Notes: generated by a model not told the origin, from the letters alone. Numbered from the stretch's first letter, positions 25,400 to 34,741 are shown. The stretch is 64,000 nucleotides of DNA from Arthrobacter sp. SW1 (GCF_001766675.1 NZ_MJLT01000001.1:496001-560000); one strand, 5' to 3'. Program-made: numbers and translations.

Positions 25400-25627
25400 T
25401 AGGAAAATCCCCTCCAGTTGTCCCAAATCTGCCAGTCCGGCCGGACTGGCTCCGCGCGGCAAGTGCAGCTTCGGCAGCCACGGCTTCGGGGCCGTCGTCG
25501 CCGGGTGCCCGGAGGCACTCCTGACCTTGCTTGAGTCCATTATCCCGTAATTACCCGCGCGTAGCTAATCGATGTATTTACTGGGAGTACCGCGGGAACT
25601 GGGCAAACACCGGGAAGCGAAGCGAAA

Positions 25628-26881
25628 TCAGGGTGGATAGTCGCCGCCGCCGGGCAGCTGCGCCCAGGCCCACAGCCATACGATCCAGACGATCTGCAGC
25701 AGCAGGAACATCACCACGACCGTTCCCCGGTACGCCCGGGAACGCGAGAGCAAAGCAGCACCGAGGGCCAGCGGAAAAAGCGGAAGCAACATCCGGAAGG
25801 TGCTGGTCTGCGGGTGCAGGAACACGAGCAGGTAACCCATGTAGCAGGCGCACCAAAGGCGAAGCTCGGTGCCCAACAAGCGCACCGGCGGGGACATCAG
25901 CATGAGCGCGAAGAGTGCTGCGAAAACAAACGGAGCGAGCACTCCCAGCACCGGGCCGAAGAGCATTTGCCCGGTATCGAACCACGGCTTGAAGGGCACC
26001 AGGTCATGGCCGCGCCACGCCGTTTCGGTGCGGGTGTAGGCGCGGATGTCACCGGTCCGGGCCCATGCCAGCAGCGGCCAGGCCAACGCAGAGGCGGCAC
26101 TCACCACGACGAGCGCAGCGAGGGACGCCAGCTCCTTTTTGCCAAGGAGCCGGCCGTAGGGCCCCGGCCGGCGGGCACTCCCGAACCGGCGCCAGCACTG
26201 GTAGACGAGGAACAGCCCCACCATCGCGGCGAAGGGCACACCGGTCGGCCGCGAGAAGCACATGAGCACGACCACCGGCATCGCAGCCAGGTATCTTCGG
26301 CGCACCACCAGCAACAATGCCGTCGCAAGGAGCAACAGGTTGAGCGGCTCCGCGTACGGTACTTGGAGGACGGCTGACACCGGGAAGGTCGAAAAGAACA
26401 CGACGCCCCAGAGCGAGGCAGTCCTGCCGGCGAACTCCCTGAAGAGCAGGAAAACAACCAGCGCGGCGCCGAGGCCGGACAGCATGGCGACGACCGTCAG
26501 GGCCGGGAGGATTCCCATGCCGGTCAGCACGGACAGGCCGCGGCCCAGCGCAGGAAACAAAGCGTAGAAGGCCCAGGTGTTCTCGGCCACCGAACCGTCC
26601 GCGTTGAGCGGAAGCACCGAAGGGTAGCCGCTTTCGGCTGCCCGCTCATACCAGCGGCCGTCCCAGATGCTGATGAAGTCCCAGTAGCCCGGCGCGGGCG
26701 GGAACCACGGATTGACGCCTTGATGGAGTGCCGCGGCCATGAAGATGCAGGCGCTGACGATCCGCGCGGCCACGTAGATCAGTGAAACCTGGACCCACCA
26801 GGGCCATCGTGCCGCGCGGCGCGGCAGCTCATTCAGGAGCCCGCGTCCGCCGGCCGGGTCTGTGCGTACGGGGTGGCTCAC
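25628..26881 (-). CDS. Polytopic mannosyltransferase (PIG-V-like)
   Basis: A 417-residue integral membrane protein with about ten hydrophobic segments. An N-terminal extracytoplasmic loop holds WDFISIWDGRWYERAAESGYP, the WD/GxY signature of polyprenyl-phosphate-mannose-dependent PIG-V/GT76-like transferases. It probably adds a mannose to a lipid or protein on the outer face of the membrane. Its start overlaps the stop of the DivIVA-like gene (ATGA at 26881-26878), so the two are translationally coupled. The acceptor is unknown. Confidence 0.78.
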   Translation of the reverse strand: MSHPVRTDPAGGRGLLNELPRRAARWPWWVQVSLIYVAARIVSACIFMAAALHQGVNPWFPPAPGYWDFISIWDGRWYERAAESGYPSVLPLNADGSVAENTWAFYALFPALGRGLSVLTGMGILPALTVVAMLSGLGAALVVFLLFREFAGRTASLWGVVFFSTFPVSAVLQVPYAEPLNLLLLATALLLVVRRRYLAAMPVVVLMCFSRPTGVPFAAMVGLFLVYQCWRRFGSARRPGPYGRLLGKKELASLAALVVVSAASALAWPLLAWARTGDIRAYTRTETAWRGHDLVPFKPWFDTGQMLFGPVLGVLAPFVFAALFALMLMSPPVRLLGTELRLWCACYMGYLLVFLHPQTSTFRMLLPLFPLALGAALLSRSRAYRGTVVVMFLLLQIVWIVWLWAWAQLPGGGDYPP

Positions 26882-27213
26882 CCTTCGGTGCCCTCATCGC
26901 GTGTACCGGCGGTCTCAAGGCTGCGCTTCAACCCCGCGATCTCGGTATCCTTGGCCGCAAGCTGGTCCCTCAGTTCATCGAGGACCTGGTCCACCTGGTC
27001 CATCCGGTATCCGCGCAAGGACAACGCAAAGCGGACGTTGTCGACGTCGGACGGAGCCGCTTGCTCCGGCAGCAGCACCGGCGGCAGGTTCGGCACTGTT
27101 TCGTCCAGCCCGACGGCGGACCCGCCGCCGCGCGAGAGGCCGACGGCGAGCAGGGCTGCCGCGCCGACCACCACTACCGCCAGGAACACCAGGAAAAAGC
27201 TCACACCCCCCAT
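26878..27213 (-). CDS. DivIVA-like domain membrane protein
   Basis: A 111-residue protein: one N-terminal membrane helix (FFLVFLAVVVVGAAALLAVGL), a Pro-rich linker, then VDNVRFALSLRGYRMDQVDQVLDEL, a single copy of the DivIVA N-terminal motif, and a short coiled coil (LRDQLAAKDTEIAGLKRSLE). Actinobacterial proteins of this layout are linked to polar or septal localisation. It lies between the LOG-family gene (11 bases) and the mannosyltransferase, so all three may form one transcript. The ATG at 27213 lacks a strong ribosome-binding site. Confidence 0.72.
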   Translation of the reverse strand: MGGVSFFLVFLAVVVVGAAALLAVGLSRGGGSAVGLDETVPNLPPVLLPEQAAPSDVDNVRFALSLRGYRMDQVDQVLDELRDQLAAKDTEIAGLKRSLETAGTRDEGTEG

Positions 27214-27224
27214 CGTGCCAGACC

Positions 27225-28079
27225 TTACTCCGGGCGCTGCTCGCCGTTGCCGGAGGGCTGCCGGGGAATGCCATGGAGTACGCGGTGGACAGCATCCGCG
27301 GGGTCGTCCACCAACTGGATGAGGTCGAGGTCCTTCTCGGAAACCATGCCTTCCTTGACCAGGGTTTCCTTGATCCACTCGATCATCGGACGCCAGAAAT
27401 CCACTCCCAGCAGCACGATCGGGAAGGATGTCACCTTGCGGGTCTGCACCAGGACCATGGCTTCGAACAATTCGTCGAGCGTCCCCAGGCCGCCGGGAAG
27501 CACGATGAAGCCCTGGGCGTACTTCACGAACATGGTCTTGCGGGCGAAGAAGTACCGGAAGTTGATACCCAGGTCCACCCAGCGGTTCAGGCCCTGCTCA
27601 AAGGGCAGCTCGATGCCGAGGCCTACCGAAACGCCGTTGCCTTCGACCGCGCCCTTGTTGGCGGCTTCCATGGAGCCGGGACCACCGCCCGTAATTACGG
27701 CGACGCCCGCTTCGGCGAGATGGCGCCCCACCTGGACGCCCATTTCATAGAAAGCGCTGCCGGGCTTGGTCCGGGCGGAGCCGAACACGCTGACCGCGGG
27801 TCCGAGCTCGGCGAGCGCACCGAAACCTTCGACGAATTCGCTCTGGATGCGCAGGACACGCCAGGGGTCGGTATGGATGAACTGGTCAGGGCCCCGGGTA
27901 TCCAGCAACCTCTGGTCGGACATCGGTGCGGCGGCCTGTTTGCGGCGCAGCTCCAAGGGGCCTTTGTGCTTGGCCGGCGCCTCGGCAACGTAGGCGGGAG
28001 CCGGAACGACGGCCCCGGTGCTGCCATTGGCATCGGGGTCCGGCAGCGGCGTTTGTCCTGAAGGCTGGCTGGTGCTCAT
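27225..28079 (-). CDS. LOG-family (TIGR00730) nucleotide 5'-monophosphate phosphoribohydrolase
   Basis: The 284-residue protein has the family signatures GGGPGSMEAANKGA and PGGLGTLDE, which contact the nucleotide phosphate and catalyse release of a base from a nucleoside monophosphate. Plant and bacterial members make free cytokinins or salvage AMP-type nucleotides. The first 75 residues are a low-complexity extension (MSTSQPSGQTPLPDPD...). It heads the three-gene unit with the DivIVA-like and mannosyltransferase genes. Gene symbols for this family are used inconsistently, so none is given. Confidence 0.85.
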   Translation of the reverse strand: MSTSQPSGQTPLPDPDANGSTGAVVPAPAYVAEAPAKHKGPLELRRKQAAAPMSDQRLLDTRGPDQFIHTDPWRVLRIQSEFVEGFGALAELGPAVSVFGSARTKPGSAFYEMGVQVGRHLAEAGVAVITGGGPGSMEAANKGAVEGNGVSVGLGIELPFEQGLNRWVDLGINFRYFFARKTMFVKYAQGFIVLPGGLGTLDELFEAMVLVQTRKVTSFPIVLLGVDFWRPMIEWIKETLVKEGMVSEKDLDLIQLVDDPADAVHRVLHGIPRQPSGNGEQRPE

Positions 28080-28085
28080 TGACCT

Positions 28086-28091
28086 AGGCTA
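28086..28091 (-). promoter_or_regulatory. Putative -10 hexamer of the LOG-family gene
   Basis: Read on the minus strand this is TAGCCT, exactly 6 bases before the ATG at 28079. The intervening AGGTCA could also act weakly as a ribosome site. Confidence 0.4.
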
Positions 28092-28220
28092 GTACGTCTT
28101 CCGGCCCCGCAAGTCCCGGCAGGACCGGGGTGTTGCGGCAGCCCGCCGGGCGAGGTATCTGTTCAGTCACGATCTACGGAAAGTTGCTGTGAGCTGGATC
28201 ATCTTTGGACATTTCTTCGC

Positions 28221-28226
28221 TAGATT
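28221..28226 (+). promoter_or_regulatory. Putative -10 hexamer of gluA
   Basis: TAGATT ends 6 bases before the gluA ATG, with no Shine-Dalgarno between. A leaderless transcript is predicted. Confidence 0.45.
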
Positions 28227-28232
28227 CGTCCT

Positions 28233-28988
28233 ATGACTACTCAAGCGTCCGGCGATGCGCTCGTCTCTCTGAACGGCGTCAACAAGCACTACGGCCAGCT
28301 GCACGTCCTCAAAGACATCAACCTCCAGGTCCGCAAGGGCGAAGTGGTGGTGGTCATCGGACCGTCGGGGTCGGGCAAGTCAACCTTGTGCCGCACCATC
28401 AACCGCCTCGAAACAATCGACACCGGCGAAATTTCGATTGACGGCAAACGCCTCCCCGAAGAAGGAAAGCATCTCGCGGAACTGCGTGCCGACGTCGGGA
28501 TGGTCTTCCAGTCCTTCAACCTCTTCGCGCACAAGACCATCCTGGAGAACGTCACGCTCGGCCCCATCAAGGTCAAGGGAGTGAACAAGGCCGAGGCGGA
28601 CAAGGAGGCCATGAAGCTGCTCGAACGCGTCGGCGTCGGGCACCAGGCGCCCAAGCTGCCGGCACAGCTTTCCGGCGGCCAGCAACAGCGCGTTGCCATC
28701 GCACGCGCGCTGGCGATGAAGCCCAAGGTGATGCTCTTCGACGAGCCCACTTCGGCACTTGACCCCGAAATGATCAACGAGGTCCTCGACGTCATGATCC
28801 AACTGGCCAAGGAAGGCATGACCATGATCGTGGTGACCCACGAGATGGGCTTCGCCCGCAAGGCTGCCGACCGCGTGGTGTTCATGGCCGACGGCCAGAT
28901 CGTCGAAGACGCCGAACCCGAGGAATTCTTCACCAACCCGCAAAGCAGCCGGGCCAAGGATTTCCTCTCCAAGCTGCTGACCCACTGA
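28233..28988 (+). CDS. gluA: Glutamate ABC transporter ATP-binding protein
   Basis: The 251-residue ATPase has Walker [10 protein letters not shown], the Q-loop ([17 protein letters not shown]), signature [15 protein letters not shown], Walker [16 protein letters not shown] and the switch His ([15 protein letters not shown]). It is a polar-amino-acid-type (PAAT) ATPase. The following genes encode a binding lipoprotein and two permeases in the order gluBCD, the layout of the Corynebacterium glutamate importer. The C-terminal [24 protein letters not shown] is typical of the family. Confidence 0.93.
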   Translation: MTTQASGDALVSLNGVNKHYGQLHVLKDINLQVRKGEVVVVIGPSGSGKSTLCRTINRLETIDTGEISIDGKRLPEEGKHLAELRADVGMVFQSFNLFAHKTILENVTLGPIKVKGVNKAEADKEAMKLLERVGVGHQAPKLPAQLSGGQQQRVAIARALAMKPKVMLFDEPTSALDPEMINEVLDVMIQLAKEGMTMIVVTHEMGFARKAADRVVFMADGQIVEDAEPEEFFTNPQSSRAKDFLSKLLTH

Positions 28989-29045
28989 GTCCGTTCCACA
29001 TTCGTACCCTGGCCACATCCCCGGCCGCCCACTGAAAGGAATGTC

Positions 29046-29924
29046 ATGAAGTCTCTGATCACCCGGAGGAAATCCCTTCTGGTCGCCGCAGGTGCGGCCC
29101 TCGCCCTGACCCTGAGCGCCTGTGGCGGCGGCAGCGGCACCAACCCTGCTCCCGTGGACAAGCCCAGCTTCGCGGCCGGCAGCACCATGGAGAAGCTGAG
29201 CAAGGCCGGCAGCATCAAGATCGGTACCAAGTACGACCAGCCGCTCTTCGGCCAGGTGGGCCTGGACGGCAAGCCGGTCGGTTTCGACGTCGAAATCGGC
29301 AAGCTGATCGCGGCCAAGCTGGGCATCCCGGCAGACAAGATCGAATGGTCCGAGACCGTCTCCGCCAACCGCGAACCGTTCATCGAGCAGGGCAAGGTGG
29401 ACATCGTCATCGCCACCTACACGATCAATGACAAGCGCAAGAAGGTTGTCAGCTTCGCCGGCCCGTACTACGAAGCCGGCCAGGCGCTGATGGTCAACAA
29501 GGACAACACCACCATCACCAAGCCGGAGGACGTCAAGGGCAAGAAGGTCTGCTCCGTGACCGGCTCTACCCCGGCTGCGACCATCGTCGAGAAGTACGGT
29601 GCGGTCCTGGTTCCCGCGGCCACCTACTCGGCCTGTCTGGAGCCCCTGCGCAACAAGCAGGTTGAAGCTGTCACCACGGACAACGTCATCCTGGCCGGCT
29701 TCGTGGACAAGGAACCGGACGCTTTCAAGCTCGCCTCCGACCAGACCTTCACCAAGGAGCCCTACGGCATCGGCCTGAAGAAGGATGACACCGAGTTCCG
29801 TAACTGGATCAACGACCAGCTCGAGGCGTTCGCCAAGGACGGCAGCTACAAGAAGGCATGGGAAGACACCGCAGGTTCGGTCATCAAGACCGCTCCTGAG
29901 CTCCCGGCCATCGACCGTTACTAG
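29046..29924 (+). CDS. gluB: Glutamate ABC transporter solute-binding lipoprotein
   Basis: A 292-residue precursor. The signal peptide ends in the lipobox LSAC (Cys25 or so), followed by a Gly/Ser linker. The mature part is a two-lobe polar amino acid binding domain (IKIGTKYDQPLFGQV, GFDVEIGKLIAAKLGI, VDIVIATYTINDKRKK, VKGKKVCSVTGSTPA). It should bind glutamate, and perhaps aspartate or glutamine, outside the membrane. A GGAATG-type Shine-Dalgarno precedes the ATG. It is followed by a large hairpin and then gluC. Confidence 0.9.
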   Translation: MKSLITRRKSLLVAAGAALALTLSACGGGSGTNPAPVDKPSFAAGSTMEKLSKAGSIKIGTKYDQPLFGQVGLDGKPVGFDVEIGKLIAAKLGIPADKIEWSETVSANREPFIEQGKVDIVIATYTINDKRKKVVSFAGPYYEAGQALMVNKDNTTITKPEDVKGKKVCSVTGSTPAATIVEKYGAVLVPAATYSACLEPLRNKQVEAVTTDNVILAGFVDKEPDAFKLASDQTFTKEPYGIGLKKDDTEFRNWINDQLEAFAKDGSYKKAWEDTAGSVIKTAPELPAIDRY

Positions 29925-29931
29925 CTGATGA

Positions 29932-29976
29932 CTGCGGTGCCCGCGGCCTGGCCTCCAGGTCCCGCGGGCACCGCAG
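29932..29976 (+). terminator. Intercistronic hairpin between gluB and gluC
   Basis: A perfect 15-bp stem (CTGCGGTGCCCGCGG with its complement) encloses a smaller CCTGG/CCAGG hairpin. It lies 8 bases after the gluB stop within the operon. It probably reduces read-through or protects the gluAB end of the mRNA, raising binding protein over permease. Confidence 0.7.
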
Positions 29977-30016
29977 CCCGTATTCCTACTGTCAACGCCC
30001 AGAGCCGAAGGATCCT

Positions 30017-30667
30017 ATGGACGTCATCATCGAAAACCTCCCGCTGTATTGGGACGGGCTTCTGCGTACCCTTTTCCTCTCAGCGGTCTCCGGGATCATC
30101 GCGCTGTTCGTTGGAACCCTGCTTGCCGCCGCCAGGGTCTCCCCCGTGGCAGCCCTCCGCGGTTTCAGCACCGTGTACGTGGAGGTCCTCCGGAACACCC
30201 CGCTGACCATCGCCTTCTTCTTCGCCGCGGTCGTCCTTCCCCGCCTCGGAGTCCGGTTCGAACAGTTCGAAGTGGCCGCGATCATCGCGCTCAGCGCGTA
30301 CACCGCGGCGTTTGTGGCCGAGGCAGTCCGTTCCGGCGTCAACAGTGTCCCGCTCGGCCAAGCGGAGGCGGCACGCAGCATCGGCATGAAGTTCGGCCAG
30401 GTCCTCACCCTGATCATCCTGCCCCAAGCGCTCCGGACGGTGATTCCGCCGTTGATCAACATCCTGATCGCACTCGTCAAGAACTCTTCCGTGGCCGGTG
30501 CCTTCTTTGTCCTCGAACTGTTCGGCTACGGCCGCCAGATGGCCAATGCGAACGGTGACCAGGTCATGGCCGTGCTCCTGGGCGTGGCGTTCTTCTATCT
30601 GCTCCTTACCGTTCCGCTCGGAATCCTTGCCAGCACGGTGGAGCGAAAGGTGGCGATTGCCCGATGA
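30017..30667 (+). CDS. gluC: Glutamate ABC transporter permease, first subunit
   Basis: A 216-residue PAAT permease with four to five membrane segments and the EAA loop for ATPase contact (SGVNSVPLGQAEAARSIGMKFGQVLTLIILPQALR). The ATG gives MDVIIENLPLYWDG, the standard start. Its stop overlaps the gluD start (ATGA at 30664-30667), so the two permease subunits are coupled and probably form a heterodimer. Confidence 0.92.
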   Translation: MDVIIENLPLYWDGLLRTLFLSAVSGIIALFVGTLLAAARVSPVAALRGFSTVYVEVLRNTPLTIAFFFAAVVLPRLGVRFEQFEVAAIIALSAYTAAFVAEAVRSGVNSVPLGQAEAARSIGMKFGQVLTLIILPQALRTVIPPLINILIALVKNSSVAGAFFVLELFGYGRQMANANGDQVMAVLLGVAFFYLLLTVPLGILASTVERKVAIAR

Positions 30668-31548
30668 CCTCCGTTCTCTACGACGTCCCGGGCCCCAAGG
30701 CCCGCCGCGTTTCGCTGATCGGTTCGATTATCGGAACCGTCCTGATCCTTGGCCTGGCAGCCTGGATCATCATGACCCTCGCGCAGCAAGGCATCTTCGA
30801 AGGGCGCCGCTGGGCGATTTTCACCCGCGGCGACGTCTGGACGCTCCTCGGGAACGGCATCATCGCCACCCTCAGCGCGGCAGCCATCGCCGCCGTCATC
30901 GCGTTCCCGCTCGGCCTGATGCTGTGCCTGCTCCGGATCTCCCTGGTGGACTGGATCAGGATTCCAACCCGGGTGGTCCTGGAGTTCCTGCGCGGCATGC
31001 CCGTGGTCCTGATGATGCTGTTCGTGCTGCTGGTGTTCGCCACGAACTCATTTATCGCCGTGGTTGCCGGCCTGGTGCTGTACAACGCCGCCATCTTTGC
31101 GGAGATCATCCGTGCCGGCATCCAGTCCCTGCCCAAGGGCCAGCGGGAGGCCGGTTTGGCTATCGGCCTGACCAGCTTCCAATCGCGCTTGCTGATTGAA
31201 CTCCCGCAGGCGGTCCGGCGCATGATGCCGTCCTTGGTGGCCCAGTTGGTGGTGCTCCTGAAGGACACCTCGCTCGGCTACATCGTGGCCTACGGCGAGC
31301 TCCTCCGCTCCGTCCAGGTCATGGCTGACTTCCTGGGAAGCGCGTTCCTGTTCCCCGTCTTCTTCGTGGCAGCAGGCATCTACATCGCCATCAACCTCTG
31401 CGTATCGCGGTTGGCGATCTGGATTGAGCGCCGCGGTTCCAAGAAGGCAGCCGGCGGCGTTGCGCCGGCGGCCATCCGTACGGGCCTCGAGCCCGGAGGA
31501 AACGATCCGGTTGCCAAGGACAGCGTCCCGGGCCCGGAGCAAAAGTAG
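30664..31548 (+). CDS. gluD: Glutamate ABC transporter permease, second subunit
   Basis: A 294-residue permease with a longer N-terminal region (ends KARRVSLIGSIIGTVLILGLAAWI) and the EAA loop IRAGIQSLPKGQREAGLAIGLTSFQSRLLIELPQAVRR. The C-terminal 40 residues after the last helix are polar and probably cytoplasmic. It completes the gluABCD importer; a strong terminator follows 18 bases later. Confidence 0.92.
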   Translation: MTSVLYDVPGPKARRVSLIGSIIGTVLILGLAAWIIMTLAQQGIFEGRRWAIFTRGDVWTLLGNGIIATLSAAAIAAVIAFPLGLMLCLLRISLVDWIRIPTRVVLEFLRGMPVVLMMLFVLLVFATNSFIAVVAGLVLYNAAIFAEIIRAGIQSLPKGQREAGLAIGLTSFQSRLLIELPQAVRRMMPSLVAQLVVLLKDTSLGYIVAYGELLRSVQVMADFLGSAFLFPVFFVAAGIYIAINLCVSRLAIWIERRGSKKAAGGVAPAAIRTGLEPGGNDPVAKDSVPGPEQK

Positions 31549-31566
31549 CGTCACGATTAAGAGCAG

Positions 31567-31598
31567 AAAGGTCCGCAGCCATCCGGCTGCGGACCTTT
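31567..31598. terminator. Terminator of gluABCD (shared with dapE)
   Basis: Perfect 14-bp stem, AAAGGTCCGCAGCC and GGCTGCGGACCTTT, with an ATCC loop and a short T-rich flank on both sides. It lies between convergent genes. Confidence 0.9.
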
Positions 31599-31614
31599 CT
31601 GTTGGAACGAGCGC

Positions 31615-32736
31615 CTAGTCAGCCAGCCACAGCCGCAGCGCGCGGAAGCACTCACGGATGGCATCGGCGTCGACGTGTTCGTTGTCCTTGTGCGCCAGCA
31701 GCGCATCCCCGGGGCCGAAGTTCACCGCCGGGACGCCGAGCTCGCTGAAGCGCGCGACGTCGGTCCAACCGTATTTGGGCTTGGGCTCGGCACCGACGGC
31801 GGCAACGAAGGAGGCGGCGGCCGGGTGGTTCAGTCCCGGCCGCGCCCCGGCTGCAGCATCGGTGCGGGCGACGTCGAAGCCAGCCAGGAGCTCACGGACG
31901 TGGGCCTCGGCCTGTTCGACGTTCTTGTCCGGCGCGAAGCGGTAATTGATTTCCACCACGCAACGGTCCGGGATGACATTCCCGGCCGTGCCGCCGTGGA
32001 TCTTCACCGCGTTCAAGCTCTCGCGATAGTCCAGGCCGTCCACATTGATCGTCTGCGGTTCGTAAGCCGCCAGGCGGGCCAGGATGGGCGCGGCGTCGTG
32101 GATGGCGTTGTGGCCCATCCAGGCGCGGGCGGAGTGCGCTGCCTCCCCCACCGTGGTGGCTTCGAAGCGCATGGTGCCGTTGCACCCGCCTTCCACCGTG
32201 CCGTTGGTGGGTTCCAGCAGGATCGCGAAGTCGCCGTGCAGCAGCTCGGGGTAGTTCCGCACCAGCCGGCCAAGGCCGCTCTTCTCGGCCTCGACTTCCT
32301 CATGATCGTAGAACACGAAAGTGACGTCCTTGGCCGGCTCCGCACCGCCGTCGAACATGGTTGCGGCTAGCGCCAGCTGCACCGCGACGCCGCCCTTCAT
32401 GTCGGTGGCGCCGCGTCCGTACAGGACACCGCTGCCCGGGACTCCGGACACCCAGGTGGACGGGACCGTGCCGCGGGCGCCTTCGGTGACGGGCAGCGGA
32501 ACGGTGTCCAGGTGCCCGGCGAGGATGACACGCTCGGGACGGCCAAGGTTGGTACGGGCCACGATCGCGTCGCCATCGCGGACGATCTCCAAGCCGGGGA
32601 TCGCGCGGAGGCCATTCTCCACGGCGTCGGCCAGGGCGGTTTCATTTCCGGACACACTGTTGATGTCCATGATCGCGGCGGTGAGCAGGGCGACGTCTTG
32701 TCGCAGGTCAAGAACGGGAACGGATTCAACGGTCAC
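31615..32736 (-). CDS. dapE: Succinyl-diaminopimelate desuccinylase
   Basis: Hydrolyses N-succinyl-LL-diaminopimelate to LL-diaminopimelate in lysine and peptidoglycan precursor synthesis. The 373-residue M20 metallohydrolase has GHLDTVPLP (metal His and catalytic Asp), the catalytic Glu pair in YDHEEVEAEKSGLG, ILLEPTNG, and the C-terminal metal His in LLAHKDNEHVD. The GTG start lies 6 bases after TACAGT and has no Shine-Dalgarno. It is divergent from dapD over 85 bases, pairing the two succinylase-branch enzymes. Confidence 0.93.
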   Translation of the reverse strand: MTVESVPVLDLRQDVALLTAAIMDINSVSGNETALADAVENGLRAIPGLEIVRDGDAIVARTNLGRPERVILAGHLDTVPLPVTEGARGTVPSTWVSGVPGSGVLYGRGATDMKGGVAVQLALAATMFDGGAEPAKDVTFVFYDHEEVEAEKSGLGRLVRNYPELLHGDFAILLEPTNGTVEGGCNGTMRFEATTVGEAAHSARAWMGHNAIHDAAPILARLAAYEPQTINVDGLDYRESLNAVKIHGGTAGNVIPDRCVVEINYRFAPDKNVEQAEAHVRELLAGFDVARTDAAAGARPGLNHPAAASFVAAVGAEPKPKYGWTDVARFSELGVPAVNFGPGDALLAHKDNEHVDADAIRECFRALRLWLAD

Positions 32737-32742
32737 CCGTCC

Positions 32743-32748
32743 ACTGTA
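32743..32748 (-). promoter_or_regulatory. Putative -10 hexamer of dapE
   Basis: Minus-strand TACAGT, exactly 6 bases before the GTG start. Leaderless transcription is predicted. Confidence 0.45.
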
Positions 32749-32809
32749 TCCCGGCGAAATACGACCTTCCGGGACTCTTCACGGTTTCTAGGGTGTCAGT
32801 CCCGCTCGA

Positions 32810-32815
32810 TACACT
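32810..32815 (+). promoter_or_regulatory. Putative -10 hexamer of dapD
   Basis: TACACT, exactly 6 bases before the ATG at 32822. The divergent dapE hexamer is 62 bases away, so the two promoters may influence each other. Confidence 0.45.
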
Positions 32816-32821
32816 TTCCCC

Positions 32822-33847
32822 ATGACTGAAACCGCCGCGACTGCCGTTCCTGACAACACTTCCGCTGACGACCGCTCCGCCTACGGCTTCGGTCTGGCCA
32901 CGATCGCCACCAACGCTTCCGGCGAAGCCACGGTGCTGGACGCCTGGTTCCCGGCACCCTCGCTCGGCGTGGCCGCAGAGTCCCTCCGCTCGGTCGAGAA
33001 CGCCGACGAATCCCTGACCGCCCTCGCCGCCGAAGGTGACGACGAGGCACGCGGCACCCAGCAGAAGGTGGTCTTCGCGCAGATCAACCTGGACGAAGCT
33101 CCCGCAGACACCGTGGACGCCTACCTGCGCCTGCACCTGCTTTCCCACCGTCTGGTCAAACCGAACAGCATCAACCTGGACGGCATTTTCGGCAAGCTCC
33201 CCAACGTCGTGTGGACCAACTTCGGCCCTGCCGCCGTCGAAGGCTTCGAACTGACCCGTGCGCGCCTGCGCAAGCGCGGCCCGGTCACCGTATACGGCAT
33301 CGACAAGTTCCCGCGCATGGTGGACTACGTTGTTCCCTCCGGTGTACGCATCGCCGACGCCGACCGCGTCCGCCTGGGCGCGCACCTCGCAGAAGGCACC
33401 ACCGTGATGCACGAAGGCTTCGTGAACTTCAACGCCGGCACGCTGGGCACCTCCATGGTGGAAGGCCGCATCTCCGCGGGCGTGGTGGCCGGCAACGGCA
33501 CCGACGTCGGCGGTGGCGCCTCGATCATGGGCACCCTGTCCGGCGGCGGCAAGGAGCGGATCGCACTGGGCGAACGCGTCCTGCTCGGCGCCAACTCCGG
33601 CGTGGGCATCAGCATCGGCGACGACTCCGTGGTCGAAGCCGGCCTCTACGTCACCGCGGGCACCCGCGTCCGCGTTCCGGGTCCGAAGGACGAAAACGGC
33701 GAGGACACCTCCAGCATCGTCAAGGCCGTGGAACTCTCCGGCATGCCGAACCTGCTGTTCCGCCGCAACTCCACCACCGGTGAAGTGGAGGTGCTTCCCC
33801 GCAAGGGCCAGACCGTGGAACTCAACGAAGCCCTCCACGCCAACTGA
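32822..33847 (+). CDS. dapD: Tetrahydrodipicolinate N-succinyltransferase
   Basis: Transfers succinyl from succinyl-CoA to tetrahydrodipicolinate, the first succinylase-branch step. The 341-residue protein is of the actinobacterial DapD type: an N-terminal alpha/beta domain ([26 protein letters not shown]), then a left-handed beta-helix with hexapeptide-like turns ([29 protein letters not shown]). A C-terminal strand region follows. The Glu-Gly block of [12 protein letters not shown] lies at the active site. It pairs with dapE next door and dapC 4 kb on. Confidence 0.93.
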   Translation: MTETAATAVPDNTSADDRSAYGFGLATIATNASGEATVLDAWFPAPSLGVAAESLRSVENADESLTALAAEGDDEARGTQQKVVFAQINLDEAPADTVDAYLRLHLLSHRLVKPNSINLDGIFGKLPNVVWTNFGPAAVEGFELTRARLRKRGPVTVYGIDKFPRMVDYVVPSGVRIADADRVRLGAHLAEGTTVMHEGFVNFNAGTLGTSMVEGRISAGVVAGNGTDVGGGASIMGTLSGGGKERIALGERVLLGANSGVGISIGDDSVVEAGLYVTAGTRVRVPGPKDENGEDTSSIVKAVELSGMPNLLFRRNSTTGEVEVLPRKGQTVELNEALHAN

Positions 33848-33856
33848 CCGGACCGG

Positions 33857-34711
33857 ATGCGCCGCCTCCGACGCACCCTCACCCTGCTGCTGGCACTGGC
33901 CCTCGCGGCAGGCGCGGTCTATGCAGTAACAACGGTCCTGCAGCGCTCCGAGACCCTGGTCACGGAGCGCTGCACCGCCGTCGTCGGCACTGCCTCCTTT
34001 GAACTGGCAACCGACCAGGCCGCCAACGCGGCCCTCATCACCTCCGTTGCCGTCCGCCGCGGGCTGCCGCCGCGTGCCGCCACCATCGCCCTCGCTACGG
34101 CCATGCAGGAATCCCGTCTCCGGAACATCGACTACGGGGACCAGGCCGGCCCGGATTCCCGAGGGCTGTTCCAGCAGCGGCCCTCCCAAGGCTGGGGAAC
34201 CGAAGCCCAGGTGATGGACCCCGTGTACGCGAGCAACGCCTTCTACGACGGCCTGGTGAAGGTTCCCGGCTACCAGTCGATGGAAATCACCGAAGCCGCG
34301 CAGACCGTGCAGCGCTCAGCTTTTCCCCGCGCCTACGCCCAGCATGAGGCCATGGGGCGTGCCTTCGCGTCCTCGCTCACCGGCCAGTCCTCGGCGGCGC
34401 TGGACTGCACCCTGCGGAGCGCGGACGCCGCCGGCGATCCGGCCACGGTGGTGGATGCAATGACGACGGCGTTCGGCCCCGTTGCCGCTAAGAGCCAGGG
34501 ACGCACGGTGCTGATCGATTCAGGAGCGTACTCCACCGGTGCGGCCGCCTGGGCCCTCGCCCAATGGGCAGTGGCGAACGCCAAGACGCTCTCCGTCACG
34601 CAGGTCCAGCTGGACGGGCACACCTGGAACAGGGACGATCACAAAGGCTGGCAGGAGTCCGCAGCGCCGGCAGGAACGCTCAGCATCACGGTGTCTGCCC
34701 CGCGCAGCTGA
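33857..34711 (+). CDS. Membrane-anchored lysozyme-fold-like protein
   Basis: A 284-residue protein with an N-terminal signal anchor (LRRTLTLLLALALAAGAVYAV). The next region, ATIALATAMQESRLRNIDYGDQAGPDSRGLFQQRPSQGWG, resembles the catalytic Glu environment of lysozyme/transglycosylase-like proteins (the candidate Glu is in MQESRL). The C-terminal 100 residues are unrelated and may bind cell wall. The gene is often labelled a heavy metal transporter in actinobacterial genomes, but nothing here supports transport. It lies 9 bases after dapD and probably shares its mRNA. Confidence 0.65.
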   Translation: MRRLRRTLTLLLALALAAGAVYAVTTVLQRSETLVTERCTAVVGTASFELATDQAANAALITSVAVRRGLPPRAATIALATAMQESRLRNIDYGDQAGPDSRGLFQQRPSQGWGTEAQVMDPVYASNAFYDGLVKVPGYQSMEITEAAQTVQRSAFPRAYAQHEAMGRAFASSLTGQSSAALDCTLRSADAAGDPATVVDAMTTAFGPVAAKSQGRTVLIDSGAYSTGAAAWALAQWAVANAKTLSVTQVQLDGHTWNRDDHKGWQESAAPAGTLSITVSAPRS

Positions 34712-34741
34712 GCCGCCGCACGCCCGGTCCCCGTGCAAACG

